Source: Micromonospora lupini
Lineage (GTDB): Bacteria > Actinomycetota > Actinomycetes > Mycobacteriales > Micromonosporaceae
Length of the DNA stretch: 64,000 bases
Direction: 5' to 3'
Assembly (NCBI RefSeq): GCF_026342015.1
Contig: NZ_JAPENL010000002.1
Coordinates: 5,001-69,000 of the forward strand
Numbering within the stretch: the stretch's first letter is position 1; each line of letters opens with the position of its first letter. The notes under the pieces were generated by a model. The model was not told where the DNA came from, ran no database searches, and saw nothing but the letters and a program-made list of their open reading frames with translations. This document shows, piece after piece, positions 26,286 through 32,757 of this stretch. A program made the translations under genes and the position numbers.

Positions 26286-27619
26286 GCGCGCCTCCCTCGG
26301 CCGAGCGCCGCCGTGATCGCGCCCACCAGCAGCAGCGCGGCACCACAGGCGACCGCGCCGAGCACCCGGTGCTGCCGGCGGACCCGGCGGCGCACCTCGG
26401 CGTACGGGGTGGTGGTGAAGGACACCAGCTCGTACTGGGAAACGTACCGGCCGGGCAGTGCCCGTTCCAGTGCGTGCTCCACCCGCCGCCGGGTCTGGAA
26501 GACCGGGGAGGCGACCCTGTCCCGCATCTCCACGAAGTTGGTGAGCGCCATCTGCGCGATGGCCTCGGCGTTCTCCTGGCGGCGGCGCTGGAACAGCGGC
26601 AACGCCGCCGACCACTCGTCGTCGCACTCGTCGAGACAGCGGTCCAGCTCGACGACGTCCTCGAAGGCGCAGTTCGCACCCTGGCCGTAGAACGGCACGA
26701 TGGCGTGCGCCGCGTCGCCGAGCAGGCCGACAGTGCCGTTGACCTGCCAGGGGGTGCTGCGCACCGTGCCGAGCACGCCCACCGGGTTGTGCTTGTAGTC
26801 GTCGACCAGGTTCGGGGCCAGCGGCACCACGTCCGGGTAGTGCTCGGTGAAGTGCCGCTCGATCGCCAGCGGATTGTCCAGGGCCGCGAAGCTGCCGGCG
26901 CCGTCGTTGGGCCAGAACAGCGTGCAGGTGAAGGACCGGTCCGGGTTCGGCAGCGCGATCATCATCGAGGTGCCCCGCGGCCAGATGTGCAGGGCGTCCG
27001 GGTCCAAGGCGAAGTCCCCGCCCAGCGGCGGAATCGTCAGCTCCTTGTAGCCGTAGTCGAGGAAGTCCACGCTCTCGCGCAGCAGCCCGTACGCCAGCAG
27101 TTGCCCGCGGACCGCGGAGCCTGCGCCGTCGGCGCCCAGGACGACCGACGCCTTCGCGCCCACCGTGCCCTGCGGGGTGTCGAAGCTCAGGGCGCCGTCG
27201 GCCGGATCGAGCCCGACGAGCCGGTGGTCGAAGACGACCCGGACCCCGGGCAGCGCGGCCGCCGCGTCCAGCAGGGCGTTGTTCAGCGCGCCCCGGCTGA
27301 TCGAGTTGATCGCCCGGTCACCGGCAGCGCTGTACGACTGGAACTGCGGCTCCCCCTCGACCGGATGGATCATCCGGCCGCGCATCGGCAGCGCGTCCGT
27401 CATCACCTGCTCGGCCAGACCGATCCGGCGCAACGCGTCCAACCCGCGCTCGGAGAGCGCCAGGTTGATCGAGCGCCCCCGCTCGGCCGTGCCGACACGC
27501 GGGTCGGGCCGACGCTCGTAGAGGGCCACCGGGTAGCCACGCCGGGCCAGGAAGCAGGCGGCCAGACAGCCGGCCAGGCCGGCGCCGATGATCGCGATCT
27601 CGTCCCGCCGCGCGGTCAT
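26282..27619 (-). CDS. kmo: Kynurenine 3-monooxygenase
   Basis: A 445-residue FAD- and NADPH-dependent hydroxylase converting kynurenine to 3-hydroxykynurenine. The N-terminal dinucleotide motif is IAIIGAGLAGCLAACFLARR; the second FAD motif is GLLGDAAHAIVPFYGQGANC, characteristic of KMO. The C-terminus carries a hydrophobic helix, AVACGAALLLVGAITAAL, followed by an Arg-rich tail, suggesting a C-terminal membrane anchor like that of eukaryotic KMO. It overlaps the kynureninase gene by 4 nt upstream and the ALDH gene by 4 nt downstream. Confidence 0.95.
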   Translation of the reverse strand: MTARRDEIAIIGAGLAGCLAACFLARRGYPVALYERRPDPRVGTAERGRSINLALSERGLDALRRIGLAEQVMTDALPMRGRMIHPVEGEPQFQSYSAAGDRAINSISRGALNNALLDAAAALPGVRVVFDHRLVGLDPADGALSFDTPQGTVGAKASVVLGADGAGSAVRGQLLAYGLLRESVDFLDYGYKELTIPPLGGDFALDPDALHIWPRGTSMMIALPNPDRSFTCTLFWPNDGAGSFAALDNPLAIERHFTEHYPDVVPLAPNLVDDYKHNPVGVLGTVRSTPWQVNGTVGLLGDAAHAIVPFYGQGANCAFEDVVELDRCLDECDDEWSAALPLFQRRRQENAEAIAQMALTNFVEMRDRVASPVFQTRRRVEHALERALPGRYVSQYELVSFTTTPYAEVRRRVRRQHRVLGAVACGAALLLVGAITAALGRGRRA

Positions 27620-28959
27620 GCTGAGCCGCCTTTCGTTCCCGACTGCGGGGCTCGCAACCCCGGCTCACTCCTCGCGCTCACAGAGGTCACCTGCCCCACC
27701 GTCGCCGCCAACGCGGCGGCGGCCCGCCAACAGTCGAGGTACGTGGAGTAGAGCGGCACCGGGGCGAAGCGGACGATGTCCGGCTCGCGGGCGTCGGCGA
27801 TGACGCCGTGCTCGTGCCGCAGTCGCTTGGTCAGCTCGGCGGCGTTGCCGGCGCCGACGCGTACCGACAGTTGGCAACCCCTGCGGGCCGGGTCGCGCGG
27901 GGTGACCACGCGCAGCGGCCGGTCGGCGGTGACCTCGTCGAGCAGCAGTTCCAGCCAACCGGTGAGCCGGAGGCTGCGCTCTCGCAGCGCCGGCATGCCT
28001 ACCGCGTCGAACAGCTCCAGCGAGGTCCGCACCGGACCCATCGCGAAGATCGGCGGGTTGGAGATCTGCCACGCCTCCACTGTGGACGGCGGCCGGGACA
28101 CCGGCGTCATCTCGAACCGGGTGGCCGCCGCGGTGCTCCACCACCCCTCGAAGCGCGGCAGGTCGGGATCGCCGAGGTGCCGCTCGTGCACGAAGACGCC
28201 GGCAAGCGCGCCCGGCCCCGAGTTCAGGTACTTGTAGGAGCACCAGGCCGCGAAGTCGACGTCCCAGTCGTGCAGGGCCAGCGGCACGTTGCCCACCGCG
28301 TGCGCCAGGTCCCAGCCGACCACCGCGCCGGCCGCCCGACCGGCCGCCGTGATCGCCGGGATGTCCAGCAGCTCACCGGTGAGGTAGTTGACCCCGCCGA
28401 GCAGCACCAGCGCCACCCGGTCACCCTCGGCGGCCAGGTAGTCGGTGACGTCCTCGGTGCGCAACGCGTCCTCGCCGGGGCGCGGCCGCAGCCGGACCAC
28501 CGTGTCGTCCGGGTCCAGCCCGTGGAAGCGGGCCTGGCTGCGCACCGCGTAGCTGTCCGAGGGGAACGCGCTGTCCTCGATGACGATGCGGGTCCGGACG
28601 CCGGCCGGCCGGTAGAAGCTGACCATCAGCAGGTGCAGGTTGACCGTGAGGGAGTTCATCACCACGGCCTCCGCGGGCCGGGCGCCGACAAGTCGCGCGG
28701 CCGGCCCGGTCAACAGCTCGTGGTACGGCAGCCAGGCGCGCTCCGCCTCCAGGTGCCCCTCGACGCCGAGCCGCCCCCAGGCGTCCAGGTCGGCGAGGAG
28801 TTCCTCGCGGGTGGCCCGGGGTTGCAGGCCGAGCGAGTTGCCGGCGAGGTACGCCGACTCGGGGTGGTCGCCGCCATCGGCCGGCGGCACGTGGAACAGG
28901 TGCCTGTGACCCGGGTCGGCCTGGTCGAGGCGGAGGGCCTCGCTCTCTGGGATGTGCAT
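27616..28959 (-). CDS. kynU: Kynureninase
   Basis: A 447-residue PLP enzyme that hydrolyses 3-hydroxykynurenine to 3-hydroxyanthranilate and alanine (or kynurenine to anthranilate). The N-terminal YLAGNSLGLQPRATREEL is diagnostic, GWDLAHAVGNVPLALHDW carries the PLP-binding Asp, and the PLP lysine is in WCSYKYLNSGPGALAG. ATG 28959 gives MHIPESEALRLD, the usual start. It follows kynA by only 14 bp, so both are on one transcript. Confidence 0.96.
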   Translation of the reverse strand: MHIPESEALRLDQADPGHRHLFHVPPADGGDHPESAYLAGNSLGLQPRATREELLADLDAWGRLGVEGHLEAERAWLPYHELLTGPAARLVGARPAEAVVMNSLTVNLHLLMVSFYRPAGVRTRIVIEDSAFPSDSYAVRSQARFHGLDPDDTVVRLRPRPGEDALRTEDVTDYLAAEGDRVALVLLGGVNYLTGELLDIPAITAAGRAAGAVVGWDLAHAVGNVPLALHDWDVDFAAWCSYKYLNSGPGALAGVFVHERHLGDPDLPRFEGWWSTAAATRFEMTPVSRPPSTVEAWQISNPPIFAMGPVRTSLELFDAVGMPALRERSLRLTGWLELLLDEVTADRPLRVVTPRDPARRGCQLSVRVGAGNAAELTKRLRHEHGVIADAREPDIVRFAPVPLYSTYLDCWRAAAALAATVGQVTSVSARSEPGLRAPQSGTKGGSA

Positions 28960-28973
28960 GTCTCGCTCTCCGG

Positions 28974-29879
28974 TCACATCGCGGTACGGGCCGACCACAG
29001 CTCCGGGAAGACCACCCGGGACATGCTGCGCTGAAGCCACGCCAGGCCTGCGGAACCGCCGCTGCCGACCTTGGCGCCCATCGTCCGCTGCACCGCCTTG
29101 ACGTGGTTCCACCGCCAGTCGCCGAACTCCTCGGCGACGCCGCTCAGCGCCTCACCGAGCAGCCGCAGGTGGTTGTCCGGGCCGCCGTCGTCGTAGATCC
29201 GCACCCAGGCCGCCTCGACCAACGGGTGCGGGTCGTGTTCGACGGCCACGTCCCGGTCGAGCAGGTCGGCGGGAAGGTCGAAACCGCGTCGGGCGAGCAG
29301 CGCGAGCACATCGTCCCAGAGGCTCGGGGTGGCCAGTGCGGCGCTCAGCTCGGCGTGCACCTCGGCCTGCCGGCGGAACGGGCGGATCAGCGTCGGGTCG
29401 CGCAGCCCGAGCAGGAACTCCAGCTGTCGGTACATCGCCGACTGGAAGCCGGAGGCCTCGCCGAGCAGATTGCGGAACCGGTTGAAGTCGGCCGGGCTCA
29501 TCCAGCGCAGGCCCTGCCACGCCGCGTTGAGCCCCTCCAGGTGCAGCTTCGCGCGGCCCAGCGGGGCCAGCGCCTCCCAGATCTGGTCGGCGCGAATCAG
29601 CCGCTGCGTCTCCCGCAGCTCGTGGCAGGTCAGCCCGAAGTACAGCTCCATGATCTGGCTGACCATCAGGAAGGACATCTCGCCCGGGTCGTTGCTGAGC
29701 GGGTGCTGCATCTTGTGCAGAGCGCTGGCCTGCACGTACGCGTCGTACGGCACCATGTCGGCGAACTCAAGGGTCGGCTCGCCGCCGGTGCGCTCCGCCT
29801 GCGCCGCGCGCTGCCCGGGGGTCACCGGTTGCACCGTGGCGACGCGGTTCGGCGCCCGCCGCTCCGTCTGATCCATCAT
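28974..29879 (-). CDS. kynA: Tryptophan 2,3-dioxygenase
   Basis: A 301-residue haem dioxygenase opening the indole ring of L-tryptophan to N-formylkynurenine, the committed first step. Substrate-binding segments FLMVSQIMELYFGLTCHELR and the haem-ligand region NHVKAVQRTMG are visible, followed by a glycine loop (GSGGSAG) close to the usual GTGGS. The ATG at 29879 has GGGAGGGAG upstream; a longer frame lacks family similarity. It is first in the operon and divergent from an Lrp/AsnC-type regulator 145 bp away. Confidence 0.96.
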   Translation of the reverse strand: MMDQTERRAPNRVATVQPVTPGQRAAQAERTGGEPTLEFADMVPYDAYVQASALHKMQHPLSNDPGEMSFLMVSQIMELYFGLTCHELRETQRLIRADQIWEALAPLGRAKLHLEGLNAAWQGLRWMSPADFNRFRNLLGEASGFQSAMYRQLEFLLGLRDPTLIRPFRRQAEVHAELSAALATPSLWDDVLALLARRGFDLPADLLDRDVAVEHDPHPLVEAAWVRIYDDGGPDNHLRLLGEALSGVAEEFGDWRWNHVKAVQRTMGAKVGSGGSAGLAWLQRSMSRVVFPELWSARTAM

Positions 29880-29940
29880 CTCGTCTCCCTCCCCCGGACC
29901 AACCGACGTCATGATCTCGCGGTGGGATCGGCCTGCGGAA

Positions 29941-29956
29941 TGCCGGATCAACGGCA
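29941..29956. promoter_or_regulatory. Candidate operator in the kynA/Lrp divergent region
   Basis: The 145-bp divergent interval (29880-30024) contains the inverted repeat TGCCG-N6-CGGCA here and the perfect palindrome CGAATTCG at 29994-30001. Either could bind the adjacent Lrp/AsnC-type regulator. Assignment is by position and symmetry only; the promoters were not resolved. Confidence 0.35.
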
Positions 29957-30024
29957 CTTGTGGGCCTGACCTGACGAACTGAAGGCAGCTAGGCGAATTC
30001 GGTTCACGAAAGTAAGGTTCGAGC

Positions 30025-30489
30025 GTGGACGACATGGACTGGGCGCTGCTGCGCGAGTTGCAGGCCGACGCCCGGCTCTCCTTCAGCGAGTTGTCCCGGC
30101 GCGTGCACCTGTCCCCACCAGCGGTCGCCGAGCGGGTCCGCCGGCTGGAGGAGGCCGGGGTGATCACCGGCTACCACGCCCACGTGGACCTGACCCGGGC
30201 CGGCCGTACTGTGGTCGCCCTGATCCGGATGTCCTGCTACGGCGCGCGGTGCATCCTGCACGATCCGGAGGTGTCCGGCTGGCCGGAGATCCTGGAGATC
30301 CACCGGATCACCGGCGACGCGTGCAGCATGCTCAAGGTGGCCGCCGGCTCGATCGGCGACTTCGAGGCCGTCATCGACAGGCTCGCCCCGTACGGCCAGC
30401 CGTCGAGCACCATGGTCCTGTCGTCACCGCTGGACTGGCGGCCGATCACCCCGCTCCCGCCCGCCGACGCCGCCTCCCGCCGCCGCTGA
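30025..30489 (+). CDS. Lrp/AsnC-family regulator, probable kynurenine-operon regulator
   Basis: A 154-residue regulator with an N-terminal winged HTH (about residues 5-55: WALLRELQADARLSFSELSR, then VHLSPPAVAERVRRLEEAGV) and a C-terminal RAM ligand-binding domain (VVALIRMSCYGARC to MVLSSPLDWRP). It is divergent from kynA. In Pseudomonas and Burkholderia the kynurenine operon is controlled by KynR, also of the Lrp/AsnC family, so the same role here, with kynurenine as likely inducer, is a reasonable inference. GTG 30025 is taken as start. Its last codons and stop are tandemly repeated downstream. Confidence 0.88.
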   Translation: MDDMDWALLRELQADARLSFSELSRRVHLSPPAVAERVRRLEEAGVITGYHAHVDLTRAGRTVVALIRMSCYGARCILHDPEVSGWPEILEIHRITGDACSMLKVAAGSIGDFEAVIDRLAPYGQPSSTMVLSSPLDWRPITPLPPADAASRRR

Positions 30490-30540
30490 CTCCGCCCCGC
30501 CGCTGAGTCCGCCCCACCGCTGGCTCCGCCCCGCCGCTGG
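30481..30540 (+). repeat. 17-bp tandem repeat spanning the Lrp-gene stop codon
   Basis: Three and a half units of CGCCGCTGACTCCGCCC begin inside the final codons. TGA is at 30487 (the true stop) and again at 30504, in another frame; units three and four have TGG instead. There is no other gene-like content before the secreted-protein gene at 30620. Confidence 0.85.
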
Positions 30541-30619
30541 TTTGCCTCCGCACCAGCGGGAACTCAGCGCCCGTGCCCAGGGGAGGGTTCCGGCGGTCGT
30601 CGCCGGTTGGGGGGAAATC

Positions 30620-31141
30620 ATGCAGGGACTTCGCACGATCAACCGCGCGCTCTCGTCCGTACTGACACTTGTGGGGCTCATCGGGGCGTTCGTCCTGTTG
30701 TCGGTCGCGCCGGCGCGCGCCGGTGAGAACACCTTCATCGAGGTGACACCGAACAGCGTCCCGGCGGGCAGCCGGGTCACGATCCGCGCGAGCTGCGACA
30801 ACAACAACGATCGACAGGCCAACGTGCACTCCGACGCGTTCGGGCACGTGATGCTCAGGCCGGACAACGGCTTCCTCAAGGGGGAGGTCACCGTTCCGGG
30901 CAACAAGGAACCCGGTGACTACCAGGTCGACCTGCGCTGCCAGAACAACCAGACGGCCCAGACGATGCTGACCGTGCTCAACATGGCCTCGCCCAGCAAG
31001 GGTCCGGCGACCGGGGGCGGCGGCACCGCGGGTGGCCGGGGCACCGGCTCGGTCCTGGTCGTCGGCGGCGTGGCCCTGGTGGCCGCAGCGGTCGCGCTCG
31101 GCATGGCCGGCGGCCGGCGTCGGAGCGGAGCCGGCTCCTGA
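30620..31141 (+). CDS. Secreted, C-terminally anchored protein; possible sortase substrate
   Basis: A 173-residue exported protein. The signal peptide has the core VLTLVGLIGAFVLLSVAPARA. The mature part is a small beta-rich domain (TFIEVTPNSVPAGSRVTIRA, then GDYQVDLRCQNNQ) with two cysteines. A flexible GPATGGGGTAGG linker, the hydrophobic helix VLVVGGVALVAAAVALGMAG and a basic RRR tail follow. That order (motif, helix, arginines) is that of a sortase sorting signal, but the usual LPXTG leucine is Gly (GPATG). The class F sortase gene starts 12 bp after its stop. Start ATG 30620 follows a GGGGGGAA ribosome-binding site. Confidence 0.8.
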   Translation: MQGLRTINRALSSVLTLVGLIGAFVLLSVAPARAGENTFIEVTPNSVPAGSRVTIRASCDNNNDRQANVHSDAFGHVMLRPDNGFLKGEVTVPGNKEPGDYQVDLRCQNNQTAQTMLTVLNMASPSKGPATGGGGTAGGRGTGSVLVVGGVALVAAAVALGMAGGRRRSGAGS

Positions 31142-31153
31142 GCCGGACCTGCC

Positions 31154-31984
31154 ATGACCCGCAGATCCGCGCGTGCGCGGTCGGACCACCGTGCCCGCCT
31201 CCGGGCCGCGGCGGCCCTGCGCGCCTCCGGACGGCTGGTGGCTCGGGCCTCGGGTCGGCTGCGCCGGGTCGCCGGGCAGGCGGGGTCCGCGAGCGTCGCC
31301 ACCACTGATCCGGACGCCCGGCCGCTGCCACCGAGCCGTCGGGTCGGGTCGACGCGGCGTCGGCTCGGCACCGGCCCGGGACTGCCGGTCCTGGCCGTGG
31401 CCACGCTTATGGTGCTGATCGTGGCGATGCTGGGCGTCGAGCAGGTGACCGGGGTGAGTCTGCTGCCGGAGCGGATCAGCGCCGGCCTGCGACCGCCGCC
31501 GAAGAAGTTCCCGGTGCTGCCTGCCAGCCGCCCCACGGCGCTCGCCATCGGCAAGATCGACCTGCGGGCGCCGCTGCACGACGTGGGCATCGCCCCGGAC
31601 GGCACCATCGCCGTGCCCGACGTGGCCCGCGCCCAGGAGGCCGGCTGGTACGACCAGGGCCCCACCCCCGGCCAGTACGGGCCGGCGGTGATCGTCGGCC
31701 ATGTGGACACCACCACCGGCCCGGCCGTCTTCCACCAACTGCGGGAGCTGCGCGCAGGCGACCAGATCGAGGTCACCCGCTCCGACGGGCGGGTCGCGGT
31801 CTTCGAGGTGGACTCGGTGCAGCGGTTCGACAAGGACCGGCTGCCGGTGGACGAGGTGTACGGCGACTTCAGCCGCCCCAGCCTGCGGCTGATCACCTGC
31901 GGCGGCCGGTGGGTGGGCGGTGAGCGGGGCTACTCGGACAACCTGGTGGTCTTCGCCTCGCTGGTCAAGACCCGCGACGGTTGA
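31154..31984 (+). CDS. Class F sortase
   Basis: A 276-residue membrane-anchored transpeptidase. A long basic cytosolic N-terminus (about 75 residues) precedes the anchor helix LPVLAVATLMVLIVAMLGVE. The sortase barrel has the catalytic His183 in VIVGHVDT, Cys249 in LITCGG and Arg258 in GERGYSDNLVV, with RIDLRAPL-type early strands (AIGKIDLRAPLHDVGIAPDG). Actinobacterial class F enzymes attach or process surface proteins. The partner is probably the secreted protein encoded 12 bp upstream. Its last 55 bp overlap the 3' end of the convergent MerR-type gene. Confidence 0.92.
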   Translation: MTRRSARARSDHRARLRAAAALRASGRLVARASGRLRRVAGQAGSASVATTDPDARPLPPSRRVGSTRRRLGTGPGLPVLAVATLMVLIVAMLGVEQVTGVSLLPERISAGLRPPPKKFPVLPASRPTALAIGKIDLRAPLHDVGIAPDGTIAVPDVARAQEAGWYDQGPTPGQYGPAVIVGHVDTTTGPAVFHQLRELRAGDQIEVTRSDGRVAVFEVDSVQRFDKDRLPVDEVYGDFSRPSLRLITCGGRWVGGERGYSDNLVVFASLVKTRDG

Positions 31985-32703
31985 TCGTCGGCGTCGAGGT
32001 ACTCGGCGAGCCGGGCGGCCCCGGTGAGCATCGCCCGGCCGCGCTCGGTCAGCCGTCGACGCCACTGGCCGAGCGAGGCGGCGAGCGGTCCGGCGCCACC
32101 GGCGTCACGCACCCGGCGCAGCACGTCGGCGATGTGGTCCAGCCGGTATCCGCCCCGACGCAGCAGATGCGCGAGTTCGGCGTCCCGGACGTCGTCGGGC
32201 GAGTAGACGCGGTGGCCTGTCACCCGGTCGCGCTCCGGCCGCAGGATCCCGGCCGACTCCCACTTGCGCAGGGTCGCGGGTCGTACGCCGAGGCGGTGTG
32301 CGAGCACGCTTATCGGCACGGCGCCGCGGCCCTGCGGCGCGGGCGCAGTCGCGGTGAGAGTCGTGACCGCTGCCTCGACCGCGTCCAGGGTCTCCCGGTC
32401 ACGCTGCAGCAGCCCATGACCGTTGTCGATCGTGCGCAACGCCGTCTCGATCTCGCCCCGGTTGACGGCGCGCATGATGTCGCCGCTGGCCGCGTGGCCA
32501 TGACCCACGATGAGCGCGAGGTAGGCGCTCAGGGCCTTGGCGTGCACCTCGGTGAACCGGCGGTACCCGGTCGCGGTGCGCTCGGCCGGCGGCAGCACGC
32601 CGTCTCGTTCGTAGTTGCGGACGGCCTGCGCCGACAGCCCGTGTCGGCGGGCGAGGTCGACCGGTCGGCGTACCCCCGGGTTTGAGGGTTTTGGGGTTGT
32701 CAC
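31930..32703 (-). CDS. Tandem-HTH MerR-family regulator (TioE-like)
   Basis: A 257-residue regulator with two MerR-type winged helices: about residues 12-60 (ARRHGLSAQAVRNYERDGVL) and about 128-180 (VPISVLAHRLGVRPATLRKW, then ESAGILRPERDRVTGHRVYS). A helical linker and C-terminus (RRLTERGRAMLTGAARLAEY) are also visible. This double arrangement resembles proteins annotated as TioE-type regulators in Micromonospora and Streptomyces. GTG 32703 is chosen: GAGGGAG lies just upstream and the protein begins before the first HTH. It is divergent from the erythromycin-esterase-like gene 54 bp away, its probable target. Its 3' end overlaps the sortase gene. Confidence 0.88.
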   Translation of the reverse strand: MTTPKPSNPGVRRPVDLARRHGLSAQAVRNYERDGVLPPAERTATGYRRFTEVHAKALSAYLALIVGHGHAASGDIMRAVNRGEIETALRTIDNGHGLLQRDRETLDAVEAAVTTLTATAPAPQGRGAVPISVLAHRLGVRPATLRKWESAGILRPERDRVTGHRVYSPDDVRDAELAHLLRRGGYRLDHIADVLRRVRDAGGAGPLAASLGQWRRRLTERGRAMLTGAARLAEYLDADDQPSRVLTSEAKTTRLSE

Positions 32704-32757
32704 CGCGCTCCCTCGCTCTGAAGTCTCCACCGCTGGTGCAACGATACGGTTGATGCA
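32704..32757. promoter_or_regulatory. Divergent MerR-regulated promoter region
   Basis: Only 54 bp separate the MerR and erythromycin-esterase starts. It contains CAAC-GATACG-GTTG inside GTGCAACGATACGGTTGATGCA, a plausible MerR-type dyad close to the esterase gene start. No clear -10/-35 pair was assigned. Confidence 0.4.
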
